This document shows positions 8,433 through 18,961 of a stretch of DNA of 21,286 nt, piece by piece. The notes under the pieces were generated by a model. That model made no database searches. It saw only the letters and a list, made by a program, of their open reading frames with translations, and was not told where the DNA came from. A program made the position numbers and the translations under genes. The stretch is from Ectocarpus siliculosus. Taxonomy: Eukaryota > Sar > Phaeophyceae > Ectocarpales > Ectocarpaceae. Where the stretch lies: positions 330,114 to 351,399 of the forward strand of contig FN649737.1 in NCBI GenBank assembly GCA_000310025.1. The letters run 5' to 3'. The stretch's first letter is position 1. Each line of letters begins with the position of its first letter.

Positions 8433-11400
8433 TCAGAAGTAGACGTCTCCCTGCTCTTGCGTGTCGAACTCGTCTAACATCGTGTCGTCTCCCCCGCTGA
8501 CGGCGGCGGAAGCGGCGAGCGCTTCGTCCGTCTCGAGAAGCTTGTTCGCGGCCGCCAACTCGTTCTTGAGTGCCTGCTCCCTAGCTGCCGCCTCGCGCTT
8601 CTTCTCCACCACCTTCTTCAGCCGAGTGAAGTCCTCCCTGGGATTGTTGTCGCCCAAGATGCAAACGCGAAAGTCCATCAAGGAAAGACATGACGTTACC
8701 GGACGGAGAAAACAGTGGTGGTGGGCTACGTGAAACAGGTCCAGGTAAACCTGACTCTTCTCCATACAAGAATAATCAGTTTCAACGTCAACGGTGACCA
8801 ACACTGACGCCGAACGTCGTCATGTGCTGGTTGTGATACAAGCAGGAAGAATTCCGTCCAATCCAACCTGGTCAACGCATGTGGCGAGAGTACACAATTC
8901 GATAGAAGATGATGTTTACGTACCAGTACAGAAACGATAGACGGAAGCAGTCTTCGCTCGATTTTCCGTACCAAGGACCGCGTCATCACGGGCAGAGGCA
9001 TGCCCTACCCTACCCTCGCCACGCCACGAGCGGGAAAATGCACCATGCACGGCCCAATGCTGTAGCGTCTTGCTCTCTGCGCTACCCAAGTGGACTACAG
9101 GGCCGAGAAGCCCTAGCATCGACACCATCACACATTCTACTAATCAAGGGTTATCGCGACGCTTTTGGATTGTTGTGCGAGTAACAGAGACTACCGGCCG
9201 TTGTTGTCGAGCGGGGCAAAAGACATGACGAAACCTTCAGCAACAACAACCACCCACGCATACGTTTCTGTACTGCTGCCCCCACACGTAGCATGAAGCA
9301 ACCAACGCAAAAATATTGCTGGCATTACCTCTCCAGCTCGTCCAGCTCCCTGTTGATGTAGCTGATTACTCCCTCCATTCGCGGGATCGTCACGTTTTCC
9401 AGCGCGTTAACGCGGCGGTTCGTTACCTGCCACCATTTGGGGGAGAAGGAGGAATCAATGACCAAAGCGAAAGAAATATCCCGGCGGGGGGGACGACAGA
9501 CAGCGCCCAGTACAAGTACTACTAGAGCAAGCAGACCTTGAATCTCCGTAGAGCGCACAACCAAGCACAACACAACGCAGGCCAAGGGGGTCCCGTCCTC
9601 CGACATCCGACCAACGCGAGTGTAAGGACGGGTGGAACAGACCAGCACACCATCCCTTCTCTCCGAAAAACGCACAACAATCTCCTTAGCCAAGCAAAAC
9701 AAACCGAGCATATGCTTCCTTCTATTTCAGCGTTAGACCTACCATGTCGGTACTGCAAGCCCGTTCATGTCATCCTCATGAAACGATCAAAAACAAGGGA
9801 AGCGCTGCCCCCATAACACAGCTTAGCCGAGTGATGGGAAACCGAAGGATACAAAGGGAGCCACCAGGACGTGAAAAAGCAAAGCACCGTTACCGTACCG
9901 GCGAAACACCGCGGTCAACACAGCAAACACGGCAAACCAGATCATCACCTAGAACCCACAAAAATCGTACCAGTTTCAGGCATGCGCACCTTGAGCGCCT
10001 CGTCCATGGTGACAAACGACGTCTGCAGGGACGCCAGCTTGATGAGGTTTTCCACCCAGGCCTTGTACTTGTCGCGGCACTGTCCCACCTTCTGCCCACC
10101 CCCGGCTAGACCGATGTTATCCTTGGCCTGGCGCGGTGTTCACGGAGGCGGTCCGAAGCCGTGCCCGCAACACAAAGGACACAAAAAACAAAAATGAGAA
10201 CACAATAGGTTGCCGCGCACGGGGGGCGTGGGGCGTGAGGAAAGATCGCAGAGCCGATGAGGATACACCATGTGCGTCTAACTGGATCAACGAGAAGAAG
10301 CAATCGCTAGAACCTTAGCCGCTTCGATGGCACTCAGCGACAGCGCGGTCTTGAGTGAACTTGAAACCTCGACGAGGGAGCCTCGGATTCTATAAGACAA
10401 GAGTACTGCTGCAACAAGCAAAGAGGCTAGAACACCAATGCGTGCAGCAACAAACCGAGACCATACGAACCTCCGACCCGGTCTCGTACGACTCGAACAC
10501 CGGAAGCTTGACGCCCGCTACGTTGTCTGTCCTAGCCCTGCACCGCACGGCCGCTGGCCGTGGAGTGTCTAGCACCTATCCGTTGAGCCATCCCAGAGGA
10601 GAGACACCGCCATGGAAGCAGCAGCAGCAGCAGTAGCAGCAGCACGAGACGCACACGCAAATGCAACAGCGACGGTTACTATCCCACTGTTGAAGAGGGG
10701 GGAAGAATTCATGTGGTGGAAGCGTGCAGGGTGGTGCTGTGGGTGTACATGCTACTTTAGTCGATATCGGAGAGAGCCCGTTTTCCATACCAGCGGTACA
10801 AGATTAACTGGTGCCTGGTCATCGTCAATGGACACGGTATCAACTTGAGTTGCCTAGGTTAAATGGTCAGGCGAGGTGTTGCAAGTCATGGCAATCACCA
10901 ACACGAACGTCCGACGGCGATTGGAATATTTCAACCCGAAGAGGCGTCCGCTTGCAGCAGAAGGTACGCACACACTTCGGTTTTCAGCCGATGTACAGCA
11001 GTAACCTCGTTTCGACAACGTTCCAGAAGCAAGTGACCAGAAAACAGGCGATTTATGTGTCAACTGTTGGATCCCTAGACAGCTTTGGCTGTACTCAAGG
11101 GGTAACACCAATCCCCGGGCCCCCTTCCCCCGTACACTTGAAATACGCAATTACAAGTCGTTGAAAGCTCGTACCGCCCCCTCTTTTGCCTTCTACGCGA
11201 TAAACACCGACTGGCCTACAGCAGTACTGCTGTACCACTTCTCGGGGTCAGCCGCTGTTGCAGGATTATCGTCAGCCGCTGTTGTTGCAGGACTACATCG
11301 TCCACCAAGTCAGCTACATAGTGCAATGGAACCCGTCAAGCTACGTACGCCGTCGCACCGGGGTAGACATCACAAGCGCGTGGCGATTAACCCCGTACCT

Positions 11401-12076
11401 TCCCACGGAAGTCTCCTGCGACATACTGCGCCGCTTGGGTGAGCGAAAAGAACGCGGTAGCGGCGTCTTCGCGCATGACCTGCTTCAGTTCGTGGATTTG
11501 TTTGGCAATTTTGCGGAATCGGGCCTGCCGATTTGGGGCGAGCAACACAAGAGGAACGGAGAAGTTTTACACAGAGACAGGCAGACAGCAACGACGACGT
11601 TCATGCGCGCGGCTTCAGCTTTCCGTTTAATCGGGTGAGACAAACAAAGCAGAGCATCGGGTCATAAAGTACATGTACAACGAACGCCCTCTGCGTGCTA
11701 AATAGAGCTCTCCGCATCAAAACCGAGATCGAACTGAAAAACCATGCACCACCTCCTTTCAAGAGAACTCAGCTTTGCGCGGAACCAATCTCATTCTGGG
11801 CAAGCGTCACAGCCAACACATTGGTCGTTTCCACGGGAGACGCGACCCTACCAAGCCAGCACATGTCTCCTCATCTCTATCACCCTCGTCCTACGTGACA
11901 CGGCCCGGGCGCTGCAGGGAGTGCAGCAGAAGGGCAGAGGCACTCGCTCGGTCTGAACTCACCTTCAGCGCATCTGACTTCTTCTTGAGAAGCTCGTAGC
12001 CCTTCTTCGCGCCCAGAAGCTTCCCCTTGTACATTTGGAGCGCCATGCGCGTCGGCGCCACCTGTTGGGCGGACAT
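8433..12076 (-). CDS. ATP6V1D: V-type H+-ATPase subunit D (V1 central rotor stalk), complete, six exons
   Basis: Subunit D is the central shaft of the V1 motor that couples ATP hydrolysis to proton pumping into vacuoles and endomembranes. Exons on the minus strand: 12076-11963, 11524-11399, 10575-10471, 10127-9990, 9426-9329 and 8637-8433. All phases agree and give 261 residues, near the usual 247-261. Diagnostic segments in order are GKLLGAKKGYELLKKKSDAL (exon 1), RFRKIAKQIHELKQVMREDA (exon 2), DNVAGVKLPVFESYETG (exon 3), LASLQTSFVTMDEALK (exon 4), TNRRVNALENVTIPRMEGVI and ELDELER (exon 5), then EDFTRLKKVVEKKREAAARE and an acidic tail ending DVYF. The two long helical parts form the antiparallel coiled coil known for the family. 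Donors are AAG|GTGAGT, AAG|GTACGG, GAG|GTTCGT, AAG|GTGCGC and AG|GTAATG. The start ATG at 12076 gives MSAQQVAPTRMALQ, normal for the family. The gene is head-to-head with RPL27. Confidence 0.96.
10618..10643. repeat. (GCA)n trinucleotide repeat in V-ATPase D intron 2
   Basis: A GCA/CAG repeat with one TAG interruption lies about 45 bp upstream (in transcript sense) of exon 3 of the V-ATPase D gene. It is noncoding there. Confidence 0.8.
11247..11296. repeat. imperfect tandem duplication in V-ATPase D intron 2
   Basis: Two adjacent copies of GTCAGCCGCTGTT followed by GCAGGA and a divergent end lie at 11247-11270 and 11271-11296. They differ by a 3-bp insertion and a few substitutions. Confidence 0.7.
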
Positions 12077-12316
12077 GGTGACTGCTGTTTCTACGCGTAC
12101 AGCGTCGCTGGAGCAATAGGAGTGCCCTGCTGCAGCAGTGCTACTGCGATTCCGAGCGGGGGGATCGGCAGACAGGTTGGAATTTGCAACACGGGGGGGG
12201 GGAATATGCGGCGGGATGAACACATGGAAAAAAAAAAATCTCAAAATCTCGCCTCTATGGCTGTGGGCTTGCGGCTGACCCACTTTCCTGTGTGTCTCGC
12301 CTGGTTCGAAGCCATC
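12077..12316. promoter_or_regulatory. 240-bp divergent promoter of V-ATPase D and RPL27
   Basis: Only 240 bp separate the two start codons, so both 5' UTRs and promoters must fit here if the RPL27 start is right. The region contains a G10 run (12193-12202) and an A-rich run (about 12228-12238). Two or more ATG triplets that are out of frame or followed by early stops occur before 12317. No TATA box is obvious. A shared promoter would suit two constitutively expressed housekeeping genes. Confidence 0.6.
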
Positions 12317-12324
12317 ATGGGGAT
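12317..12324 (+). CDS. RPL27: RPL27 coding exon 1 (8 nt, tentative)
   Basis: ATGGGGAT is followed by the strong donor GTGAGT. Joined to the acceptor at 12694 it reads Met-Gly-Ile-Ile-Lys-Ser-Gly-Lys, matching the start expected for eL27 (M-x-K-F-x-K-x-G-K in relatives) but one residue shorter. No ATG followed by a phase-compatible donor that would give a better Met-Val-Lys-Phe start was seen between 12077 and 12690. The in-frame ATG at 12636 inside the open frame before exon 2 would give a long non-homologous N-terminus and is less likely. Confidence 0.6.
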
Positions 12325-15300
12325 GTGAGTGTACGGGGTAGCTGGCTTCGGGGAAAGGTTCCTTGGGTATCTCCCCTGCTCCTTTGCCTCGATTGTGGTG
12401 GCTGTTCGTACGCGACGGTGTGTTTGAAGACGGTTGCGTTGTGGATGCCCGCCCTCTCGTGTCTCCCCCTGCAGCCTCGTGGCTCGCCTGGAAACGCTGC
12501 CCCCTGCTTTACTTACGCCGGCGTGGCTTCAGCAACAGCACAGCAGTCTACGGTTCCGATAGATTCTGCATGTGCAAGGATTTGCTGGTGCTTTGGTTGG
12601 TTTCCTTTCTCTTGCGCACAACTCTCAACCTGACAATGTCCCTCTCTGTCCCTCCTGCCCACACACAAACCACTTGCCTCCTGACGGCGAACAGCATCAA
12701 GTCGGGCAAGGTCGTTGTCCTGCTGGCCGGGCGCTACGCTGGTCGCAAGGCTATCGTGGTGAAGCCTTTCGACGAGGGCTCCGAGAACCGCAAGTTCGGC
12801 CACGCCATCGTGGCTGGCATCGACCGCTACCCTCGCAGGGTAAGAAACACAAGATTATATATGGAGAAAAACAACGGGTGGCATGCACACCGCTGCTGGT
12901 TGTTGGTAGGGTGGTACTCTCTTCCATGGGCGACTGCTGTGTCAAGCGTTTAGAAGACGGGATAACAGCACTTCGCAATCGATGCCCGTCTACTGCTGTC
13001 GCTTTGGTAGGGCAGCATGGAGGAAAGAAACGAAACCTGTTGGGACGATCTAAGTAGCACCCGGTGCGACAAAAGTCGTACGGGAGACACCACATCCGCT
13101 ATTTGTACGGAAGAAACCATACCCCGTGTATCTCACAAATGGACACGGCAGCAATCGACGCTTCCGTACACAGCTGGAGAGATTTTCTTTTGGAGTGTTC
13201 TAGAGACAAAGGTAGTCGTTTGCGTTCCCTGGTGGAGAGGTTTGAAGGACATGGGCACGATTTTGGGCTGCAAATAATACATGTACCTTCTATCGATATT
13301 GCTGCTGTTATGTCGACGTGCGAAAATCAGTCCTAATGGGGATCCAGATGCAGCAGCAGTAAAGAGTCGAACTGTGCAACATCTCAATCTCATCAACATC
13401 ACATCCCGTTCGACTGTGGGTATATCTCGATTGGGTAGTCTTTCTGTGTGTGTTTTTATTATTCCTTAATCCAACACGCGGTGTACGACAAATACGCAAA
13501 TACGGCGCACGTGTCCCCCCCCCCCCTTAAAAAGAACCCAGGTTTTCGAGTGTGCCGGTTTTCCAGCTTCTTCGGCTTTTGATGCCCTTCGCGTTGAAAT
13601 TCTTACTAGACGGACGCCGCCGTAGCCTCTGATCATACGACCAAACCAGAAACGGGTATACCCGGGTGTTTTATCACCATTTTAGGTTGCACTTAGACCT
13701 CAACATATAAAACACCCCCAGGCAGCCAGCTGATTGGCCGAAACACCATCGTACCCACTTTTGGAGAAACCTCCATCGGGTACAACCGGCGCTGGCATCT
13801 CGACCCTCTAGTGTAACCGATACTGGTTGCTATTGTACCCGGAAAGGGGTCGATTTTGTACCCAGAAATGGTCATATAATTCCGGCGCCCGACGACTCTA
13901 GCATCAAACCCGCAGAAAAACGTGTACCGCACATACACACCCACAATCAAATCACCAACAACGCTCGCTCGTTGATGGGCTATGGGCACCGCCTCCATGG
14001 GATACCGGTCCTTCTTGACAGAGGGTCGGACGCGCGAGTTCGTTCGGCGTGGTGCTGATCAGTAAAATTACACAGCGAGAGGACAGAGAGACGAAACGGG
14101 CACGACCTGCCTCATGCATAACACTTCTGAGGCACAGGACACAGCGGTTTATTGGTTTCGCTGCGATCTACGGCGCAGGCTGTCGGAGATTGGTGTCGTG
14201 TTGATTTCCAAGTGTACCCTGAAATGGTGAAAATCCACCCGGGTACCGTTTCTGGTTACTTCTCGTGCAACATCCCGCCCTGAAGTTGGACCAGCAGAAA
14301 TCGGCGGTGGGCTATTTTATTTTTATTATTTGTCCATTCCGATAAGCCTTGCTCTCTTTTTGCTTTTTTCACCCTGCTGTCTTGCCGGTGTTCCGTTGAT
14401 CCAAGCAGCGTATGTGTGTGTAATGCTCTCTCCTCGTTTTTCCTCTCGCCTATGCATTCGACCGGAATGTCACAACAGGTGACGAAGGCGATGAGCAAGG
14501 ACAAGATCAAGAAGCGCACGAAGCTGAAGCCGTTCGTCAAGTACGTCAACGTCAACCACATCATGCCCACCCGGTAAGTCTTGGGACCTAAGTCACGCAC
14601 GCTTTCTGTCTCCGACCGCACCTCCCCCAACTCCACTCGCCGCCCACCCCACCTCTATTTTGATTGACTCAAAGAGGGGGGGCTGGCAGGAGGTGTACCC
14701 TGGAAACTCGCAGTTTTTTGCGGTTGTCCGTATCGTCTAAATCGATGTTTCGTAACAAGGAGGAGGGTGTTGTTGTCAAGGAGATGCTTTCGTCGAAAGC
14801 ATGGTTTTTCTTTGGCAAACGCACCCTGCCCTTTGTTGAGATAACGACCGCGACGATACGCTTTAACTACGAGCTTTGCGGTACACTATCCTACCGGTGA
14901 GAGGGGCGGGGAGTTGAAGGGCAGGAGAGAGAAGGCGTGGTCAGTGTGCGGCGACGCAGTCCCCGGTCATGAAACGGTTTTACCGTACCGTACATCCCCG
15001 CAAGAGACTCCCCCGCTCCACCTCACTCGGGTGATTATCCAGAGTCGATTGCACGAACAGAAAGAGAGGGTGGGTGTCATTACGCGAAAGCGCATCTTCG
15101 AAAAAATCGCGATCCTCAGTGAGCATTCCACGAATGTTTCCCTCGTCGAGATTTTTGCAGAGGGTACTCCTTCGTGTTTCACACCGCCCTCCCCTTCCTG
15201 TGGTGTATGTCGAGCTTGGATATTCGCTCACGTCAGTGGGTGGGTGGCGGTAGTCTCTTGTTGGATGTACGGCACACAAACCCTGATCCCACCCCCGAAC

Positions 15301-18300
15301 ACTTCACCGGGCCCAGTTGCCGTGTAGTAAAGGTGAAAGGGGTGGGGGTAGGGGGGTTCAACCTGTTCTTGGTCGTGAGCCTTTTGAGTGACGAGTGAAG
15401 CTGGTGCGCCTTTTTTTTGTGGTTTCTCTTTACAAGTATCTACAGCGATGCAAACGTCATGCTCGTTGCTGGAACGCATACAAATCCGGCCTGTTCCCGA
15501 TGCGCGTCAAGCGGATCAGAATACGATATTTTGTTTTCAGTAAGTCCTAACTCGCTCGGGTCTTGAAGAGGCACAAACAAAATCTATCGCCTTTCCGTCG
15601 AAATCTCGACGTTGGCCGGGCTCGCCCTGCGTGCTGCGGTCAGCCCATCTGGGATAGTGTGTCTCGTGGATGCTGTTCCGGCCCAGCGTTTGATACGGTT
15701 ATGTTCGGGTGACCTTTGCATCTCGATGGTCGTTGGTATGTCACGTTGGTTTCCACGTATGTTTATTTGTCCGGAGGTACGCGTACCTTTGGGGTTATTG
15801 GTCGCTCCGCCCAATTGACATGCCCAAACGAAGATCGGGCACATGGTGTCCTGAAGCCATGGCTTTGCGAAGCCGCATACGCAAGGGGTTGGAAACCTTT
15901 GTTTTCCCGCCGCACGAGAAATGGTGGATCTGGTCGCGTTCCCCTCGACATAAACATGTACCGTGAAATGAGCAGCGTTTGCAAGACACGAAAGAAAGCC
16001 GTCTCTGCAAAAGGCCAAGACACTTGCTGCACGCGCAAAAACCGAGCCCATTTCCGCGAAGAATGGTGTACAGTAGGTGTCCCGATATAGTGCCGGTATG
16101 TGTCCAGGCGATTTGACAGGCACTATTCAGAATTGTAAATCCCTCTATAGTGCCGGCTTGGCACTATTCAGGGCTGTTCGACTTCAGAGTGCAGCGCATG
16201 CGCTTTATGGGGCTGACAGAGTACCAATCGAACGGTATGTGGATCAATCGTGAGGTGGCCGACGTGGGCGGGCTTCAGTACGTTTCGTGAGGCTCTTGGA
16301 CTGTCGAAAACACGGCATTGGTCACATTAAAATTAACTTGATTGACCAGATAGATTTGTTGCACAGCAGTGGCTCTTTTCCCACCTTAGCGCCAAGCACT
16401 CGCTAGTGAAGCGTTGCTGCTGCCTTTCAACCTTAGACCGTGCTGCCCGATAAAAAGTTCACCTCGCTATCAAATTATTATGTGTTGTTTTGCAAGAAGG
16501 CCGTAGCACTATTCAGGCAACTTCAAAGGCACCCCTCGACAGCGAAAGAAAGACGCTCATGTACGCACCCAATGTACACTTGGAGGTAAAACATGATTGG
16601 ATGTAGTGCTCCTTACATGAGCACACAAAGGCAGATGCAACCTAAAAAAGGGGTGAAGAAGATAACGAACTCCCCTGTTTCTTCGATAAAAAGCTAGAGA
16701 GAACACCAAGCCTTCAAAAGCAAGAAAAACGACTGGCCAACCAAAGTACGGCAGTCTCAGTGCGATCAAAACGGAAAATATTTGTTTCTCAAGGCCGTGA
16801 GAGGGTGTCATGGAGGAGGCTGAGCTATTCTCTGGATAAAGACAGTAGAAATGGTAGCAACAGAGAGAAGAGAACTACGTGACTGCCAAGGCTTGCTATT
16901 TCGAACACGCGTTCGTTTGGGAGTGTTTTCATCCTTCCTCAGAAGTATTTTATTTACTACCACTACTACACTCTTCACTAATATCTTTCCGCTATTCTTC
17001 GGGCTTTCATCTCTAGATTCTGCGCCCCTGCGGCGTTTGTTGTGAGGAAGGTCATCTCGCTCGAAACTCTTGTTGTTCCCCTCAACGCCATATTTTCCTC
17101 CTGCATCATCACTGCTATCCTTGGCTATATTATCCGTATCCTTCGTCACTACCACCATCTTCCTTTTCGCTCGCCTCACTACTGAAATCCCAGCTTATTG
17201 GTGGAACCTGGTCGATCGGTATACCGTGACATTTGAAGACGTCACGAGTACCGAGAGAAACCGAGCTATACTTAAAGCTCGAAGGGAAACTGTCTCCGAC
17301 TCCTGTTGGCGTGGAAGGCTTGAGGCGAAAAAAGGCTGTGTGTGGGGTCTGTTGACGGGTTCGATAGTGCCTGAACCGGCACTATAGCTGGCAGTCCTGA
17401 ATAGTACCAAACCGGCACTATTCAGGCCTGTGTCTGTGTCGAGAATTTTTTCCGGCACTATATCGGGACACGTACTGTATCGTAAACCTCCCACCCTTTC
17501 CTCCCATAAAATGTGATGGATCAAATTCACATTTTCGGAAACATGGTGTTTTGGTTGTTAAATTTTTCTCGGCGTGGTAGTTTTTGAATAGAACCACGGC
17601 GGATGTTCCCGATGTGTAGATCCGACCGGCGGATTTCACCTGCAGACGTCTCGGGGCGACCGTGCCAAGAACAACCCTTGCAAGCCTTTTATTGTTCCCC
17701 CTCGTATTTTATCCAGTCTCGTTTTCGAAGAATGAAAAACGGCGGAATGGCGACACGAGACCGATACGTACAACTAGATTGGCTCATGATATTAACAGAT
17801 GCGATGAACTCTCCCCTGAAAATCATAGCCAGTTCTTTTATTTTCTCTCACAAAACAATATAAACAGTTCTTTTACTTTCTTCCCACAAAAGGGTATGCT
17901 CTGCTGCCGGTAACGGAAAGACCTGTCCAAAACAGCCTCCTCACTGAGCCGGCTCCTTACTTGTGTCTCTGGCCTCTTTCGGGTTTCGAAGGGCGTCTTC
18001 TCTCTCGTCTCTTGTCTGCACCCAGTTTGGGCGGGGGTACGTCTTTTGCCTCCATCCACAACTCGTCGGTTAAGTTGCTTCGCGGTGGGCGATATGGTCG
18101 GAGAGATGGATGCTTGCAGGCACGTTTGATTGTTCGAATATACATCTTGGGCGCCCATGCCTTAGGCACACGTAAAAGAGCGCAGCTGTGTCGTCCCGGC
18201 AAGCGGTTAAGGTTCGGCCGCTCGAAAAGACGGCGCCAGCATCACCAGAGACCCTCGTTGATGATTGTCGAATGCTGTCGCCAGTCGAGCGATGCCAGTA

Positions 18301-18961
18301 TCGGAATCGAAATGGCTGGACCGTTGTCTCTCTTCGCCCAGAAATTTTGTTACGCGATGGAGAAGCATGCACTTACAGCACAACTCACCCGTCTCTTGGC
18401 GCATAAATCGCGAGTTTCGGGGTGTGTGGTAATGGCTACGGCTTGAACACTCACGCACAAGAGGATACGTGTGCGTGGTCCACGTCACTGGCATCGCGCC
18501 CTTCTTGGTCCCGCCCCCCTTCCAAAGCCAATCCTGACGCTGCTCTCCTGGTACAGTGTCACCGCCTCCTCACGGTGTTGTGCTTACGAAGTGGACGTAC
18601 CCATGGCAATGTCTTCAAGGGCACGAAGGAACCGAGAGGTGCCCACACCCGCAATCTACCGAGAACGGGCACAAGGCGCTCACTTCTCGTTTAGTAGTAA
18701 ACAAAAAGTTTTACGGAACGATACAGATTGCGATGATGCCGCCGCCCTTCTCTTGGCCGCCCTCTTCACGGATCCATCAGGTACCAGGTGGACATCGACC
18801 TCAAGAAGGCCGTGGATGAGACTGCCATCAAGGCCTCCCCCACGGACGTTCGCAAGGCGGTGAGGAAGATCTTCGAGGAGAGGTACCTGAACCAGAAGGA
18901 CGTCAAGTCCGAGAAGAAGGCCACCGGCGTCAAGTACTTCTTCGAGAAGCTCCGCTTCTGA
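12317..18961 (+). CDS. RPL27: 60S ribosomal protein L27 (eL27), four coding exons
   Basis: eL27 is a structural protein of the large cytosolic ribosomal subunit. Coding exons: 12317-12324 (tentative), 12695-12839, 14479-14573 and 18781-18961. They are in phase and give about 142 residues (human 136). Exon 2 carries the KOW-type N-terminal domain, [20 protein letters not shown], and then [15 protein letters not shown]. Exon 3 reads [11 protein letters not shown] and [20 protein letters not shown]. Exon 4 starts with the base completing Arg, continues [12 protein letters not shown], and ends [11 protein letters not shown] before TGA, the near-invariant eL27 C-terminus. Splice sites: AT|GTGAGT, AGG|GTAAGA, CG|GTAAGT; acceptors AACAG|C, AACAG|G, ATCAG|G. 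Introns are 370, 1639 and 4207 nt, very large against a 0.43-kb coding sequence, and introns 2 and 3 hold transposon-like insertions. The only weak point is exon 1. Confidence 0.95.
13644..14257. mobile_element. MITE-like element with about 62-bp inverted ends, in RPL27 intron 2
   Basis: The left end starts AACCAGAAACGGGTATACCC and the right end, read on the other strand, starts AACCAGAAACGGTACCCGGG. With one 3-bp gap, the similarity continues through a CACCATTT(T/C)AGG block to a shared ATCAACA/CTCAACA stretch, about 62 bp at roughly 80 percent by eye. The 614-bp element has no convincing transposase; a 101-codon minus frame inside is unrecognised. Several GTACCC-G/A-GAAA-like motifs recur internally. 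No clear target-site duplication was found, so the superfamily cannot be named. Confidence 0.7.
14574..16070 (+). other. RPL27 intron 3, part left of the transposon
   Basis: About 1.5 kb of intron. Overlapping frames on both strands are present (124 codons at 15716-16090 plus, 179 codons at 16123-15584 minus). None has a recognisable domain or plausible splice context, and both large ones run into the transposon end. A 19-bp odd palindrome, ATGCTTTCG-T-CGAAAGCAT, lies at 14784-14802. Confidence 0.5.
16088..16171. repeat. left subterminal GGCACTAT repeat cluster of the transposon
   Basis: The core GGCACTAT or its complement ATAGTGCC occurs at 16088, 16119, 16147 and 16160. The copies at 16119 and 16160 are extended to GGCACTATTCAG. 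Such clusters near transposon ends often bind transposase. Confidence 0.75.
17364..17461. repeat. right subterminal GGCACTAT repeat cluster of the transposon
   Basis: Copies lie at 17364 (complement), 17379, 17414 (extended to GGCACTATTCAGG) and 17454. A variant, CCTGAATAGTACC, lies at about 17396-17408. An isolated GCACTATTCAGG lies in the body of the element at 16506-16517. Confidence 0.75.
17478..18780 (+). other. RPL27 intron 3, part right of the transposon
   Basis: About 1.3 kb of intron leading to the acceptor ATCAG at 18780. A 161-codon plus frame (17961-18446) and a 130-codon frame (18471-18863) show no known domain. The second overlaps RPL27 exon 4 out of frame. Confidence 0.5.

Larger units (their letters stand above)
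16071..17477. mobile_element. Tc1/mariner/pogo-type DNA transposon, apparently non-autonomous, in RPL27 intron 3
   Basis: Terminal inverted repeats of 26 bp differ at one position. The left end starts CAGTAGGTGTCCCGATATAG and the right end, on the other strand, CAGTACGTGTCCCGATATAG; both continue TGCCGG. TA lies immediately outside each end (16069-16070 and 17478-17479), as expected for a TA target duplication. A second inverted block, ATAGTGCCGG then TTGG and ACTATTCAGG, follows inside both ends. The length (1407 bp) would fit an autonomous Tc1-like element. However, the longest frames, 123 codons at 17179-16808 (Lys/Arg-rich start) and 84 codons at 16811-16557, show no DDE/D transposase motif I can recognise. 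It is therefore a decayed or non-autonomous copy. The TA duplication alone is weak evidence; the paired ends are strong. Confidence 0.8.

Noticed and set aside
12301-12315. GGTTCGAAGCC resembling a tRNA B box
   Set aside because: The flanking bases do not form a T-arm stem, and no matching A box or acceptor stem is present.
12636-12694. Continuous frame upstream of RPL27 exon 2 ([11 protein letters not shown]...) as the true N-terminus
   Set aside because: It is not eL27-like, and a good acceptor (GAACAG) sits exactly where homology begins.
13693-13998. 101-codon minus-strand frame inside the MITE-like element
   Set aside because: It shows no transposase motif; the element's size and inverted ends suggest noncoding DNA.
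15584-16123. 179-codon minus-strand frame in RPL27 intron 3
   Set aside because: It begins inside the transposon end, has no domain and overlaps equally long frames on the other strand.
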